A DNA stretch of 5,172 nucleotides, taken from assembly GCA_900765525.1 (NCBI GenBank), contig CAAFRY010000085.1, positions 1 through 5,172 of the forward strand. The letters are read 5' to 3'. Below, in pieces: positions 1-5,172 of this stretch. The notes beneath the pieces were generated by a model, which saw only the letters and a list, made by a program, of their open reading frames with translations, did no database searches and was not told where the DNA came from. Both the position numbers and the translations under genes were made by a program. The DNA is from an uncultured Blautia sp. (GTDB taxonomy: Bacteria; Bacillota; Clostridia; Lachnospirales; Lachnospiraceae). How positions within the stretch are numbered: position 1 is the first letter of the stretch; each line of letters starts with the position of its first letter.

Positions 1-90
1 GAACATGATTCAGGAGGCAAAATCCCATCGCCGTAGGCGATTTTGCATGGATTTTGCCTGTAACGGTTCAGCAAGGCTGAACTGTTACAA
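1..90 (+). repeat. Left copy of a 90-bp structured inverted repeat
   Basis: Position i matches the complement of position 5156-i, with only three differences (72, 85, 89), so 87 of 90 bases agree with the copy at 5066-5155. The element has two parts. The first is a nested palindrome: GGCAAAATCC (16-25) pairs with GGATTTTGCC (49-58) around an inner hairpin ATCGCC-GTA-GGCGAT (27-41). The second is a separate hairpin in which 60-71 pairs with 77-88 (12 pairs, one G-T wobble) around a 5-base loop. No ORF fits the element. The left edge coincides with the window start, so the true boundary may lie further left. It looks like a dispersed intergenic palindromic element (REP- or MITE-like), but that class is inferred; only the two copies are visible here. 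Confidence 0.9.
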
Positions 91-117
91 ATGTAGAAAA
101 CTGTGGAAAAAAACTCC

Positions 118-146
118 TTGATTTTTTTTTATCAAAGGTGTAGTAT
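118..146 (+). promoter_or_regulatory. Possible promoter for the hemolysin III family gene
   Basis: TTGATT (118-123) and TAGTAT (141-146) are separated by 17 bases, which matches sigma-A spacing. The -35 agrees with TTGACA at four positions and the -10 agrees with TATAAT at four. An overlapping TATAGT (144-149) is a better -10 hexamer but sits 20 bases away. An alternative lies closer to the gene: TATACT (213-218), preceded by a TG at 208-209, but it has no recognisable -35. The region 91-248 is AT-rich and holds no gene, so a promoter is expected somewhere in it; the exact site is uncertain. Confidence 0.35.
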
Positions 147-159
147 AGTACTGAACTAA

Positions 160-176
160 GTAGTTTTTAAAACTAC
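160..176. promoter_or_regulatory. Operator-like 17-bp palindrome upstream of trhA
   Basis: GTAGTTTT (160-167) and AAAACTAC (169-176) are perfect 8-base inverted arms around a single T. If the 118-146 promoter is real, this site starts just downstream of its transcription start, a typical repressor position. It lacks a G/C-rich stem and a following T-run, so it is not a terminator. The binding protein is unknown. AT-rich palindromes of this size can arise by chance. Confidence 0.35.
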
Positions 177-234
177 ATGTAATAATTAAGCATACCAAAT
201 ACACTTATGATATATACTATATCACATAAAAAGC

Positions 235-240
235 AAGGAG
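235..240 (+). promoter_or_regulatory. Ribosome binding site fixing the trhA start
   Basis: AAGGAG lies 8 bases before the ATG at 249. The upstream in-frame ATG at 207 has no Shine-Dalgarno sequence before it, so 249 is preferred. Confidence 0.85.
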
Positions 241-248
241 TGAGAGTT

Positions 249-911
249 ATGAAATTTAAAATTAAGGACCCGGGAAGTGCAATTACACATTTCATAGGCT
301 GTGTTATGGCTGTATTTGCGGCAGCTCCGCTGCTGATAAAGGCGGCCAGAGAGCCGGGAAGCATTTATGTGGCAGCCATGGGTATTTTTATACTCAGTAT
401 GATTCTTCTCTATGCGGCCAGCACAATTTACCACACCGTTGATTCCACGGAGAAGGTAAACAGACGGCTGCGGAAAATGGACCATATGATGATTTTTATT
501 TTGATAGCAGGAAGCTATACCCCTGTGTGTCTGATTACTCTGAAAGGAAAAACAGGGTATATGCTGTGCGCTGCTGTTTGGAGTGTGGCGCTGATAGGGA
601 TTATCGTTAAGGCTTGCTGGATTACCTGTCCCAAATGGTTCTCCTCTATTATTTATATCGGCATGGGATGGCTTTGTGTATTTGCTTTTGTTCCTATTAT
701 CAATGCTCTTTCCCCGGCCGGTTTTGGCTGGCTGCTTGCAGGAGGAATTATCTATACGGTGGGCGGAATCATTTACGCCTTGAAGCTTCCAATCTTTAAT
801 TCCAGACATAAAAATTTCGGTTCCCATGAGATTTTTCATCTCTTTGTCATGGGAGGAAGTGTGTGCCACTTCATTGTGATGTACTTTTTCATCATGCCTA
901 TAGGTGCATAA
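249..911 (+). CDS. trhA: Hemolysin III family (TrhA/YqfA-type, PAQR superfamily) membrane protein
   Basis: A 220-residue integral membrane protein of the HlyIII/PAQR family, close to the usual length. Seven hydrophobic helices can be seen at roughly residues 15-33, 39-60, 80-98, 103-121, 132-152, 157-177 and 195-216. The family metal-site motifs are all present: S58-TIY-H62, D78-H79 with the IAGSYTP block after it (86-92), and H193-EIF-H197 with H207 in the last helix. These resemble the Ser/His, Asp and HxxxH motifs of the wider CREST hydrolase superfamily, so a zinc-dependent membrane hydrolase is possible. The hemolysin name is historical; bacterial members are linked to membrane homeostasis, and no toxin role can be inferred here. 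The start at 249 is chosen for its ribosome site; a 207 start would add 14 residues. It has its own terminator and converges on the AraC gene, so it is probably monocistronic and functionally separate from the sugar genes. Confidence 0.92.
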   Translation: MKFKIKDPGSAITHFIGCVMAVFAAAPLLIKAAREPGSIYVAAMGIFILSMILLYAASTIYHTVDSTEKVNRRLRKMDHMMIFILIAGSYTPVCLITLKGKTGYMLCAAVWSVALIGIIVKACWITCPKWFSSIIYIGMGWLCVFAFVPIINALSPAGFGWLLAGGIIYTVGGIIYALKLPIFNSRHKNFGSHEIFHLFVMGGSVCHFIVMYFFIMPIGA

Positions 912-913
912 AC

Positions 914-969
914 AACTGCCGGTTCAGGAGCTGTCTTTTTGAAAAGAACTTCTGTCCCGGCAGTTTTTT
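914..969 (+). terminator. Intrinsic terminator of trhA, overlapping the end of the araC-type gene
   Basis: AACTGCCGG (914-922) pairs perfectly with CCGGCAGTT (957-965), followed by four more T residues for a six-T run (964-969). The hairpin continues inward: CAGGAG (925-930) pairs with CTTCTG (949-954, one wobble), and TCTTTT-type bases near 934-939 face AAAAGA (942-947). It begins three bases after the trhA stop. Bases 924-969 also encode the C-terminal tail of the opposite-strand regulator. Read leftward the same stem is followed by GTTTAT, so any terminator activity in that direction should be weaker. Confidence 0.85.
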
Positions 970-1757
970 CGAAAAATACCTGGTGTATAGCCAATGTGCT
1001 TCTTAAAATAATTGCAGAAGGAGGGCGTGTCCTTAAAGCCGCAGGACAGGGCGATTTCTGTAATAGTATAAGAGGTAGCGCACAGCATTTGAGCTGCAAT
1101 CCGCAGACGGTACCACAGCAGATACTGCTTGGGAGAGGTTTTTTCATGCTCCATAAAAATCTTGTACAGATAGGTACGGTCAATTCCCACATGCCGGGCC
1201 ACGTCAGTAATCCGTATGGGGTAAGAGTAATTATTTTCCATGTACTCCCTGGCCTTTTTGCAATAGGCATAGGAATAGTCCCGGGTGGATTCCAGGGAGG
1301 GGTTCTGCATAAAGGAAAGCAGCAGCAAGAGATTGCCCAGAGGGCCAAGCTGTTTTCCCTGGGATTCCTGGAAGGAATTCAGCAGACGTTCCATACAGTC
1401 CAGCAAACCCTGGATATTATCTCCCGGATTATGGAACACAAAGGAATGGGAAAAAACCGTCTGGTCCAGAATCTCCGGGCAGGTTTTACCGTCAAATCCC
1501 ACCCAGGCATAACACCAGGGCTGGTCTTCATCTGCCTGATAGTAGGTAGATTCTTTTGGGGGAATGAGGAAAGCATCCCCTTTTTTCAGGGAGTGGGAAA
1601 CTCCGTCTTTTTGAAATATTCCTTTGCCATCTAAGATAACGTGAAGAAGATAGTGTGGACGCACTGCAGGACCGAAGAAATGTCCGGGCTGGCAGCTTTC
1701 TTTTCCGCAGAAGTAGACGGTCAGAGGGACTTGCCTGGAATCTGTTGTCTTATTCAT
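924..1757 (-). CDS. AraC family transcriptional regulator, probable activator of the alpha-galactosidase operon
   Basis: A 277-residue two-domain regulator. The N-terminal part (about 30-95) is an AraC-type cupin sugar-sensing domain, starting near R33-P-H and ending near YAWVGFDG (83-90). The C-terminal HTH_18 domain has two helix-turn-helix units: ITDVARHVGIDRTYLYKIF (183-201) and ITEIALSCGFKDTPSFCNYF (232-251), closing with the typical GYTPGIFRK stretch (256-264). The ATG at 1757 is chosen because AAAGGA lies 8 bases before it. An ATG three codons upstream and a TTG at 1811 are in frame but have worse or no ribosome sites. It is divergent from the HAD-alpha-galactosidase pair, the usual arrangement for MsmR/RafR-like regulators of alpha-galactoside genes. 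It is therefore inferred to bind the 1758-2013 region and respond to melibiose, raffinose or a product. Its last 15 codons lie inside the trhA terminator hairpin. Confidence 0.92.
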   Translation of the reverse strand: MNKTTDSRQVPLTVYFCGKESCQPGHFFGPAVRPHYLLHVILDGKGIFQKDGVSHSLKKGDAFLIPPKESTYYQADEDQPWCYAWVGFDGKTCPEILDQTVFSHSFVFHNPGDNIQGLLDCMERLLNSFQESQGKQLGPLGNLLLLLSFMQNPSLESTRDYSYAYCKKAREYMENNYSYPIRITDVARHVGIDRTYLYKIFMEHEKTSPKQYLLWYRLRIAAQMLCATSYTITEIALSCGFKDTPSFCNYFKKHIGYTPGIFRKNCRDRSSFQKDSS

Positions 1758-1765
1758 ATGAACCA

Positions 1766-1771
1766 TCCTTT
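1766..1771 (-). promoter_or_regulatory. Ribosome binding site fixing the AraC-type regulator start
   Basis: The minus strand reads AAAGGA here, 8 bases before the ATG at 1757. This favours that start over the in-frame ATG at 1766, which overlaps the ribosome site, and over the TTG at 1811. Confidence 0.75.
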
Positions 1772-1824
1772 GCAACAAATTAACAATATTAAAAAACAAA
1801 TGTACTAGCAACTATTCTGATGAA

Positions 1825-1853
1825 ATTATATAATAAAAACCATAGAACAGCAA
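1825..1853 (-). promoter_or_regulatory. Probable leftward promoter of the AraC-type regulator
   Basis: On the minus strand TTGCTG (1853-1848) and a perfect TATAAT (1830-1825) are 17 bases apart. The -35 matches only the TTG core. Transcription would start near 1818, giving a leader of about 60 bases. The -35 lies about 30 bases from the rightward -35 at 1884, so a regulator bound between them could affect both directions. Confidence 0.6.
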
Positions 1854-1872
1854 TGCGTATTACCCTTTATAC

Positions 1873-1883
1873 TTCTTTAAGAA
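1873..1883. promoter_or_regulatory. Small palindrome abutting the rightward -35
   Basis: TTCTT (1873-1877) and AAGAA (1879-1883) are perfect arms around one T and end directly against the TTGACG at 1884. An AraC-type activator commonly binds next to or overlapping the -35, so this is a candidate half of its site. The arms are short and AT-rich, and no second copy was found in the control region. Confidence 0.25.
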
Positions 1884-1913
1884 TTGACGTTTTTTTATCC
1901 GGAGGCTTATAAT
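1884..1913 (+). promoter_or_regulatory. Rightward sigma-A promoter of the HAD-alpha-galactosidase operon
   Basis: TTGACG (1884-1889) and a perfect TATAAT (1908-1913) are separated by 18 bases. This is the best promoter in the window. Transcription would start near 1920, giving a leader of about 94 bases before the HAD start. With 11 of 12 consensus bases, it may have notable basal activity even without its activator. Confidence 0.8.
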
Positions 1914-2013
1914 AAGGGAGAAAAGAAAGAAAAATCTTAAAAAACAGGGCCGGCAATTCTTGATGGTGGCCCGAAAGGATAAAAAACGGGCATAAGATAA
2001 AGGAGAGAAGCGC

Positions 2014-2811
2014 ATGAATCAGAAGCTTTTATTTTTTGACATAGACGGAACTTTGGTAGAGGATGTAACCGGGTGGATACCAGACAGCACCAGAGAAGCG
2101 GTGAAGAAGGCACGGGAAGCAGGCCATCTTCTTTTTGTCAATACCGGAAGGACCAGGACAGCCATTCCGGAGAAAATAGCAGAGATGGGGTTTGACGGGT
2201 ATGTGTGCGGGTGCGGAACAAATATTTTTTTGGGAGATGAGGAGCTGTTGTCTTCCAGAATTCCTCATCAGCTTTGCTGCGAAGTAGTGCAGAAGGTGAG
2301 AGATTATCAGGTCCCGGTGTTTTATGAGGCTGCAGAGGCTATTTATTTTGACAGTCAGATAAAGGATACAGAGGGCTGGGTGGAAAGTGCCAGAAAGATT
2401 TTTAAGCTTCAGGGCAGAGATATTGAAGAGGTATTGCAGGACCAGAATAAGGTTTATGACAAACTTCTTTTAGTTCTGGAGCCTACGGAGAGAAATCTGG
2501 AGTTGAAGGAATATCTGTCCCGGCATTTTTTGTGTATTGACAGAACTCATAACATGTATGAGGTGGTGCAGAAGGATTATTCCAAAGGAACGGGAATCCG
2601 CTTTCTGTGCGATTATCTGGGAAAATCCATGGAGGATTGTTATGCTTTTGGAGACAGTGAGAATGACAGAGCCATGCTGGAAGCGGTTCCCCACAGTATT
2701 GCCATGGGGAACGCCGAGGAAGCCATTAAGAAAAGCTGTTCTTTTGTAACCGGTTCCGTGAGAGAGGACGGGATTTATCAGGCAATGCAACATTTTGGAA
2801 TTATCCGGTAA
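2014..2811 (+). CDS. Cof-type HAD-IIB family phosphatase
   Basis: A 265-residue cytoplasmic HAD superfamily hydrolase of the Cof/YidA-like IIB subfamily, normal in length. All four catalytic motifs are present: motif I DIDGTLV with nucleophile D9 and general acid D11; motif II T44 within NTGR (43-46); motif III K191 within SKGTG (190-194); and motif IV GDSEND (213-218), with D214 and D218 for magnesium. The region between about 85 and 185 is the type IIB alpha/beta cap that sets substrate choice. Family members usually dephosphorylate sugar phosphates, nucleotides or cofactor phosphates; the substrate here cannot be read from sequence. AAAGGAG lies 8 bases before the ATG. The alpha-galactosidase gene follows after 62 bases with no terminator, so the two are probably cotranscribed. 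This raises the possibility of a phosphorylated galactose-pathway substrate, which is inference. Confidence 0.93.
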   Translation: MNQKLLFFDIDGTLVEDVTGWIPDSTREAVKKAREAGHLLFVNTGRTRTAIPEKIAEMGFDGYVCGCGTNIFLGDEELLSSRIPHQLCCEVVQKVRDYQVPVFYEAAEAIYFDSQIKDTEGWVESARKIFKLQGRDIEEVLQDQNKVYDKLLLVLEPTERNLELKEYLSRHFLCIDRTHNMYEVVQKDYSKGTGIRFLCDYLGKSMEDCYAFGDSENDRAMLEAVPHSIAMGNAEEAIKKSCSFVTGSVREDGIYQAMQHFGIIR

Positions 2812-2873
2812 TGCAACAGGCCGGAGGCATTATGTAACTTTAAGGTGTAATTGAAAAAACAGGAGGTAGCAGG

Positions 2874-5054
2874 ATGGCAATTATTTGTAAAGACAATGTA
2901 TTTACCCTTCAAACGAAAAATTCCACATATCAGATGAAGACGGACAAAGAGTTCCTCTTTCACACTTATTACGGTGAAAGGGTGGGAGAGACGGATATGT
3001 CTTATCTGGCCAGGACCATTGACAGGGGATTTTCAGGGAATCCTCAGGGAATTGAGGACAGGGGATTTTCTCTGGATACCCAGCTTCTGGAATACCCGGG
3101 TTATGGTACCGGAGACTTTAGGAATGACTGCCTCAGAGTAGTTTACAAGGACGGGAATCAGGTGACAAACCTGCGGTTTGTGTCTTATGAGGTTTTAGAT
3201 GGTAAATACAGTCTGGAAGGGCTGCCGGCCATGTACCAGGGTGAGGAGAAAGCGGAAACGCTGAAAATCATCCTTCGTGATATTCACAGGGAGCTGGAGG
3301 TTAACCTGTATTATGGTGTGTTTGAAAACTTGGATATTATTACCAGGGCATGTAAGATTGTAAATCTGGGGAAGGAAAAGGTTCATGTCCGCAGGGCCTA
3401 TTCCATGTGCCTGGATTTTCCGGAAAAGGGCATGGATTTTATTCATTTCCACGGACGCCATGCAATGGAGAGAATGATGGAGAGAAGCCATCTTCACCAT
3501 GGAATACAGGGAGTGGGAAGCAGAAGAGGCTATTCCAGCCATCAGGAAAATCCCTTTGTGATTCTCAGCAGAAAGGAAACCTCTGAGGACAGCGGCTGGT
3601 GCTGGGGAGCCTGCTTTGTATACAGCGGAAACTTTGCAGCTGAGGCAGAAGTGTCCCAGGCGGAAAGCACCCGTCTTACCATGGGTATCCATGACGCTCA
3701 GTTTGACTTTTTATTAGAGTCCGGGGAATCCTTCACTGCTCCGGAGGTTATGCTGTCTTTTTCCGCAGAAGGCTTTGGAAAGCTTTCCAGAAATTATCAC
3801 AGGGCAATCCGGGAAAATATATGCAGAGGAAAATTTAAGAAGGCAAGACGGCCTATCCTCATTAACAACTGGGAGGCAACCTATTTTGGATTTGATACGG
3901 ACAAGCTGCTGGAGATTGCCAGACAGGCCAAGGAAGTAGGCATTGAAATGCTGGTAATGGACGACGGATGGTTCGGCAAGAGAGACGATGACAACAGTGG
4001 ACTTGGCGATTGGGTTGTAAATGAAAGAAAATTGCCGGGCGGTTTGAAACGCCTGGTTGATGGGGTCAATGAGATTGGCCTGAAGTTTGGTATCTGGTTT
4101 GAGCCTGAAATGGTTTCCGAGGACAGTGACCTTTACCGGAAGCACCCGGACTGGGCTTTGACAGTGCCGGGACATTCTGTTACAAGAGGAAGAAACCAGC
4201 TTGTTCTGGACTTTTCCAGAGAGGATGTGCGGGAGCATATTTTTAACAGAATGTGTGAAATTCTGGAGAGTGCCAATATTGAATATGTGAAATGGGACGC
4301 AAACCGTCATTTAACAGACGTGTGGTCTGCAAAGCTTCCTGCAGAACGCCAGGGAGAGGTATTCCATCGCTATATGCTGGGATTGTATGATTTTCTGGAG
4401 AAGATTACAAAGAGATTTCCAAACATTCTCTTTGAGGGCTGCAGCGGAGGCGGCGGAAGATTCGATGCAGGTATGATGTATTATCATCCTCAGATTTGGT
4501 GCAGCGACGATACGGACGCAGTAGAAAGGCTGGAAATCCAGTACGGAACTTCTTTTGCTTATCCGGTTTCTACCGTGGGCTCTCATGTATCTGTGTGCCC
4601 TAACCATCAGACCGGAAGGTCCGTATCCATGAAGACCAGAGGCGTGGTAGCCATGTCAGGAACCTTTGGCTATGAACTGGATATTACGGAAATGTCCGAA
4701 GAAGAGAAAGAGGAAGTTCGCAGTCAGATTGAACTCTTTAAGAAGGATTACAGTATAATCCAGGAGGGCTTGTATTACCGGCTTACCGATGACGGAAGAA
4801 ATTCACCCTTTGTTTCCTGGGAGTTTGTTTCAGAAGACCAGACTAAGGCCCTTATCAATATTGTAACGCTGAGAACAAAGGCAAATCCTATTCTTCATAC
4901 GGTATACGCCAAAGGGCTGAAGCCTGAGAGCGTTTATATGGTAGAAGAGACAGGACATAAGCTTACCGGAGCGGCCCTTATGTACGGTGGGTATCCCGTT
5001 CCAAAGGCCTCTGATGATTATGAGGCTGTGCAGCTTCATTTGACAGAACAATAA
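2874..5054 (+). CDS. aga: Alpha-galactosidase, glycoside hydrolase family 36
   Basis: A 726-residue GH36 enzyme that removes terminal alpha-1,6-linked galactose from melibiose, raffinose or stachyose by a retaining mechanism. Length and domain order match full-size bacterial GH36: N-terminal beta-sandwich (about 28-285), catalytic TIM barrel (about 290-640) and C-terminal beta domain (about 650-723). Visible active-site motifs are NNWEATYF (331-338), DDGWFGKRDDD (363-373), FGIWFEPEMV (405-414), YVKWDANR (471-478) with nucleophile D475, CSGGGGRFD (523-531), and CSDDTDA (543-549), in which D545 is the likely acid/base. There is no signal peptide, so it is intracellular and acts on imported oligosaccharides. 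AGGAGG lies 7 bases before the ATG. It is the second gene of the unit with the HAD phosphatase and is probably controlled by the divergent AraC-type regulator. The barrel motifs are intact, so it should be active. Equivalent names are galA, melA or rafA; preference for short oligosaccharides over polymers is inferred. Confidence 0.97.
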   Translation: MAIICKDNVFTLQTKNSTYQMKTDKEFLFHTYYGERVGETDMSYLARTIDRGFSGNPQGIEDRGFSLDTQLLEYPGYGTGDFRNDCLRVVYKDGNQVTNLRFVSYEVLDGKYSLEGLPAMYQGEEKAETLKIILRDIHRELEVNLYYGVFENLDIITRACKIVNLGKEKVHVRRAYSMCLDFPEKGMDFIHFHGRHAMERMMERSHLHHGIQGVGSRRGYSSHQENPFVILSRKETSEDSGWCWGACFVYSGNFAAEAEVSQAESTRLTMGIHDAQFDFLLESGESFTAPEVMLSFSAEGFGKLSRNYHRAIRENICRGKFKKARRPILINNWEATYFGFDTDKLLEIARQAKEVGIEMLVMDDGWFGKRDDDNSGLGDWVVNERKLPGGLKRLVDGVNEIGLKFGIWFEPEMVSEDSDLYRKHPDWALTVPGHSVTRGRNQLVLDFSREDVREHIFNRMCEILESANIEYVKWDANRHLTDVWSAKLPAERQGEVFHRYMLGLYDFLEKITKRFPNILFEGCSGGGGRFDAGMMYYHPQIWCSDDTDAVERLEIQYGTSFAYPVSTVGSHVSVCPNHQTGRSVSMKTRGVVAMSGTFGYELDITEMSEEEKEEVRSQIELFKKDYSIIQEGLYYRLTDDGRNSPFVSWEFVSEDQTKALINIVTLRTKANPILHTVYAKGLKPESVYMVEETGHKLTGAALMYGGYPVPKASDDYEAVQLHLTEQ

Positions 5055-5058
5055 AGAG

Positions 5059-5096
5059 AAAAAAATCGTAGCAGTTCAGCCTTACTGAACCGTTAC
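5059..5096 (-). terminator. Possible intrinsic terminator for leftward transcription
   Basis: Read on the minus strand, the repeat's hairpin (5096-5085 pairing with 5079-5068, with one A-C mismatch and one G-T wobble) is followed by GA and then seven T residues (5065-5059). This would stop transcripts entering from the right before they run antisense through the alpha-galactosidase gene. The T-run lies outside the repeat, so only this copy has it. On the plus strand the hairpin has no T-run after it. Confidence 0.5.
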
Positions 5097-5155
5097 AGGC
5101 AAAATCCATGCAAAATCGCCTACGGCGATGGGATTTTGCCTCCTGAATCATGTTC
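5066..5155 (-). repeat. Right copy of the 90-bp structured inverted repeat
   Basis: This is the reverse complement of 1-90 with three substitutions: one in the loop of the small hairpin (5084) and two near its outer end (5071, 5067). The nested palindrome, at 5098-5140, is unchanged between copies. It starts 11 bases after the alpha-galactosidase stop, so its plus-strand transcript would form two stem-loops at the 3' end of the operon mRNA. They may protect the message from decay, as REP elements do, or mark processing. Similarity ends sharply at 5066, the inner edge. The outer edge cannot be fixed because the left copy is cut by the window end. Confidence 0.9.
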
Positions 5156-5172
5156 TTACGGTCAGCGCAGCA

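Noticed and set aside
1..90. The flanking repeats as terminal inverted repeats of an insertion sequence, or as a CRISPR unit
   Set aside because: No transposase gene lies between the arms, and target duplications cannot be assessed because the left outer flank is missing. Two inverted copies 5 kb apart, each internally palindromic, do not form a spaced direct-repeat array.
222..869. Long open frame on the minus strand opposite trhA (215 codons)
   Set aside because: It lies wholly antisense to a clear seven-helix family member and shows no recognisable domain. Its translation is a Ser/Asn/His-rich mix typical of a shadow frame.
939..1634. 231-codon plus-strand frame opposite the AraC-type regulator
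   Set aside because: The minus-strand frame has a complete cupin plus double-HTH architecture. The plus-strand product matches no family I recognise and would start inside the trhA terminator.
1879..1898. Catabolite-response element around the rightward -35
   Set aside because: The sequence contains a CG core within an A/T-rich stretch but lacks the flanking TG and CA dyad of the cre consensus.
1963..1995. Ten-codon leader ORF before the HAD gene as an annotated gene
   Set aside because: No Shine-Dalgarno sequence precedes the ATG, and such a short frame is expected by chance. It is mentioned only as part of the leader finding.
2809..2832. Hairpin TAATGC/GCATTA between the HAD and alpha-galactosidase genes as a terminator
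   Set aside because: The stem is six pairs, AT-rich and without a following T-run. It would not stop transcription, so the two genes are treated as one unit.
3714..4310. 198-codon minus-strand frame inside the alpha-galactosidase gene
   Set aside because: It is antisense to the GH36 catalytic core, with no plausible ribosome site or domain.

Overview
The window carries four protein genes on a Gram-positive gut-type background. Strong AAGGAG/AGGAGG ribosome sites sit 7-8 bases from each start, base composition is moderate, and promoters are near-consensus sigma-A type. The intracellular GH36 alpha-galactosidase resembles those of anaerobic Clostridia. Together these suggest a Lachnospiraceae-like Bacillota (Blautia/Ruminococcus/Clostridium cluster XIVa). 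That taxonomic call is an inference from family resemblance, not a search result.

Layout. Bases 1-90 are the left copy of a structured 90-bp repeat. Bases 91-248 are an AT-rich promoter region with a 17-bp palindrome. A seven-helix hemolysin III/PAQR-type membrane protein (trhA, + strand, 249-911) follows. It converges on an AraC-family regulator (- strand, 924-1757). A long hairpin with a T-tract lies between and inside the two 3' ends. Bases 1758-2013 are a divergent control region with a promoter for each direction. Rightward from it runs a two-gene unit: a Cof-type HAD-IIB phosphatase (2014-2811) and a GH36 alpha-galactosidase (2874-5054). Bases 5066-5155 hold a second copy of the repeat in inverted orientation, matching the first at 87 of 90 positions.

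How the genes fit together. The AraC regulator, HAD hydrolase and alpha-galactosidase look like a small alpha-galactoside (melibiose/raffinose-type) utilisation locus. The divergently transcribed regulator probably activates the HAD-alpha-galactosidase transcript. No transporter, sucrose phosphorylase or galactokinase gene is in the window, so uptake and further catabolism must be encoded elsewhere or just outside. The trhA gene appears to be an independent unit with its own promoter and terminator.

Novelty. The coding genes are ordinary. The features most worth a second look are the inverted 90-bp structured repeats that bracket the whole four-gene block, and the terminator hairpin that also encodes the tail of the AraC protein. 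I found no transposase, integrase, CRISPR array, tRNA or rRNA.
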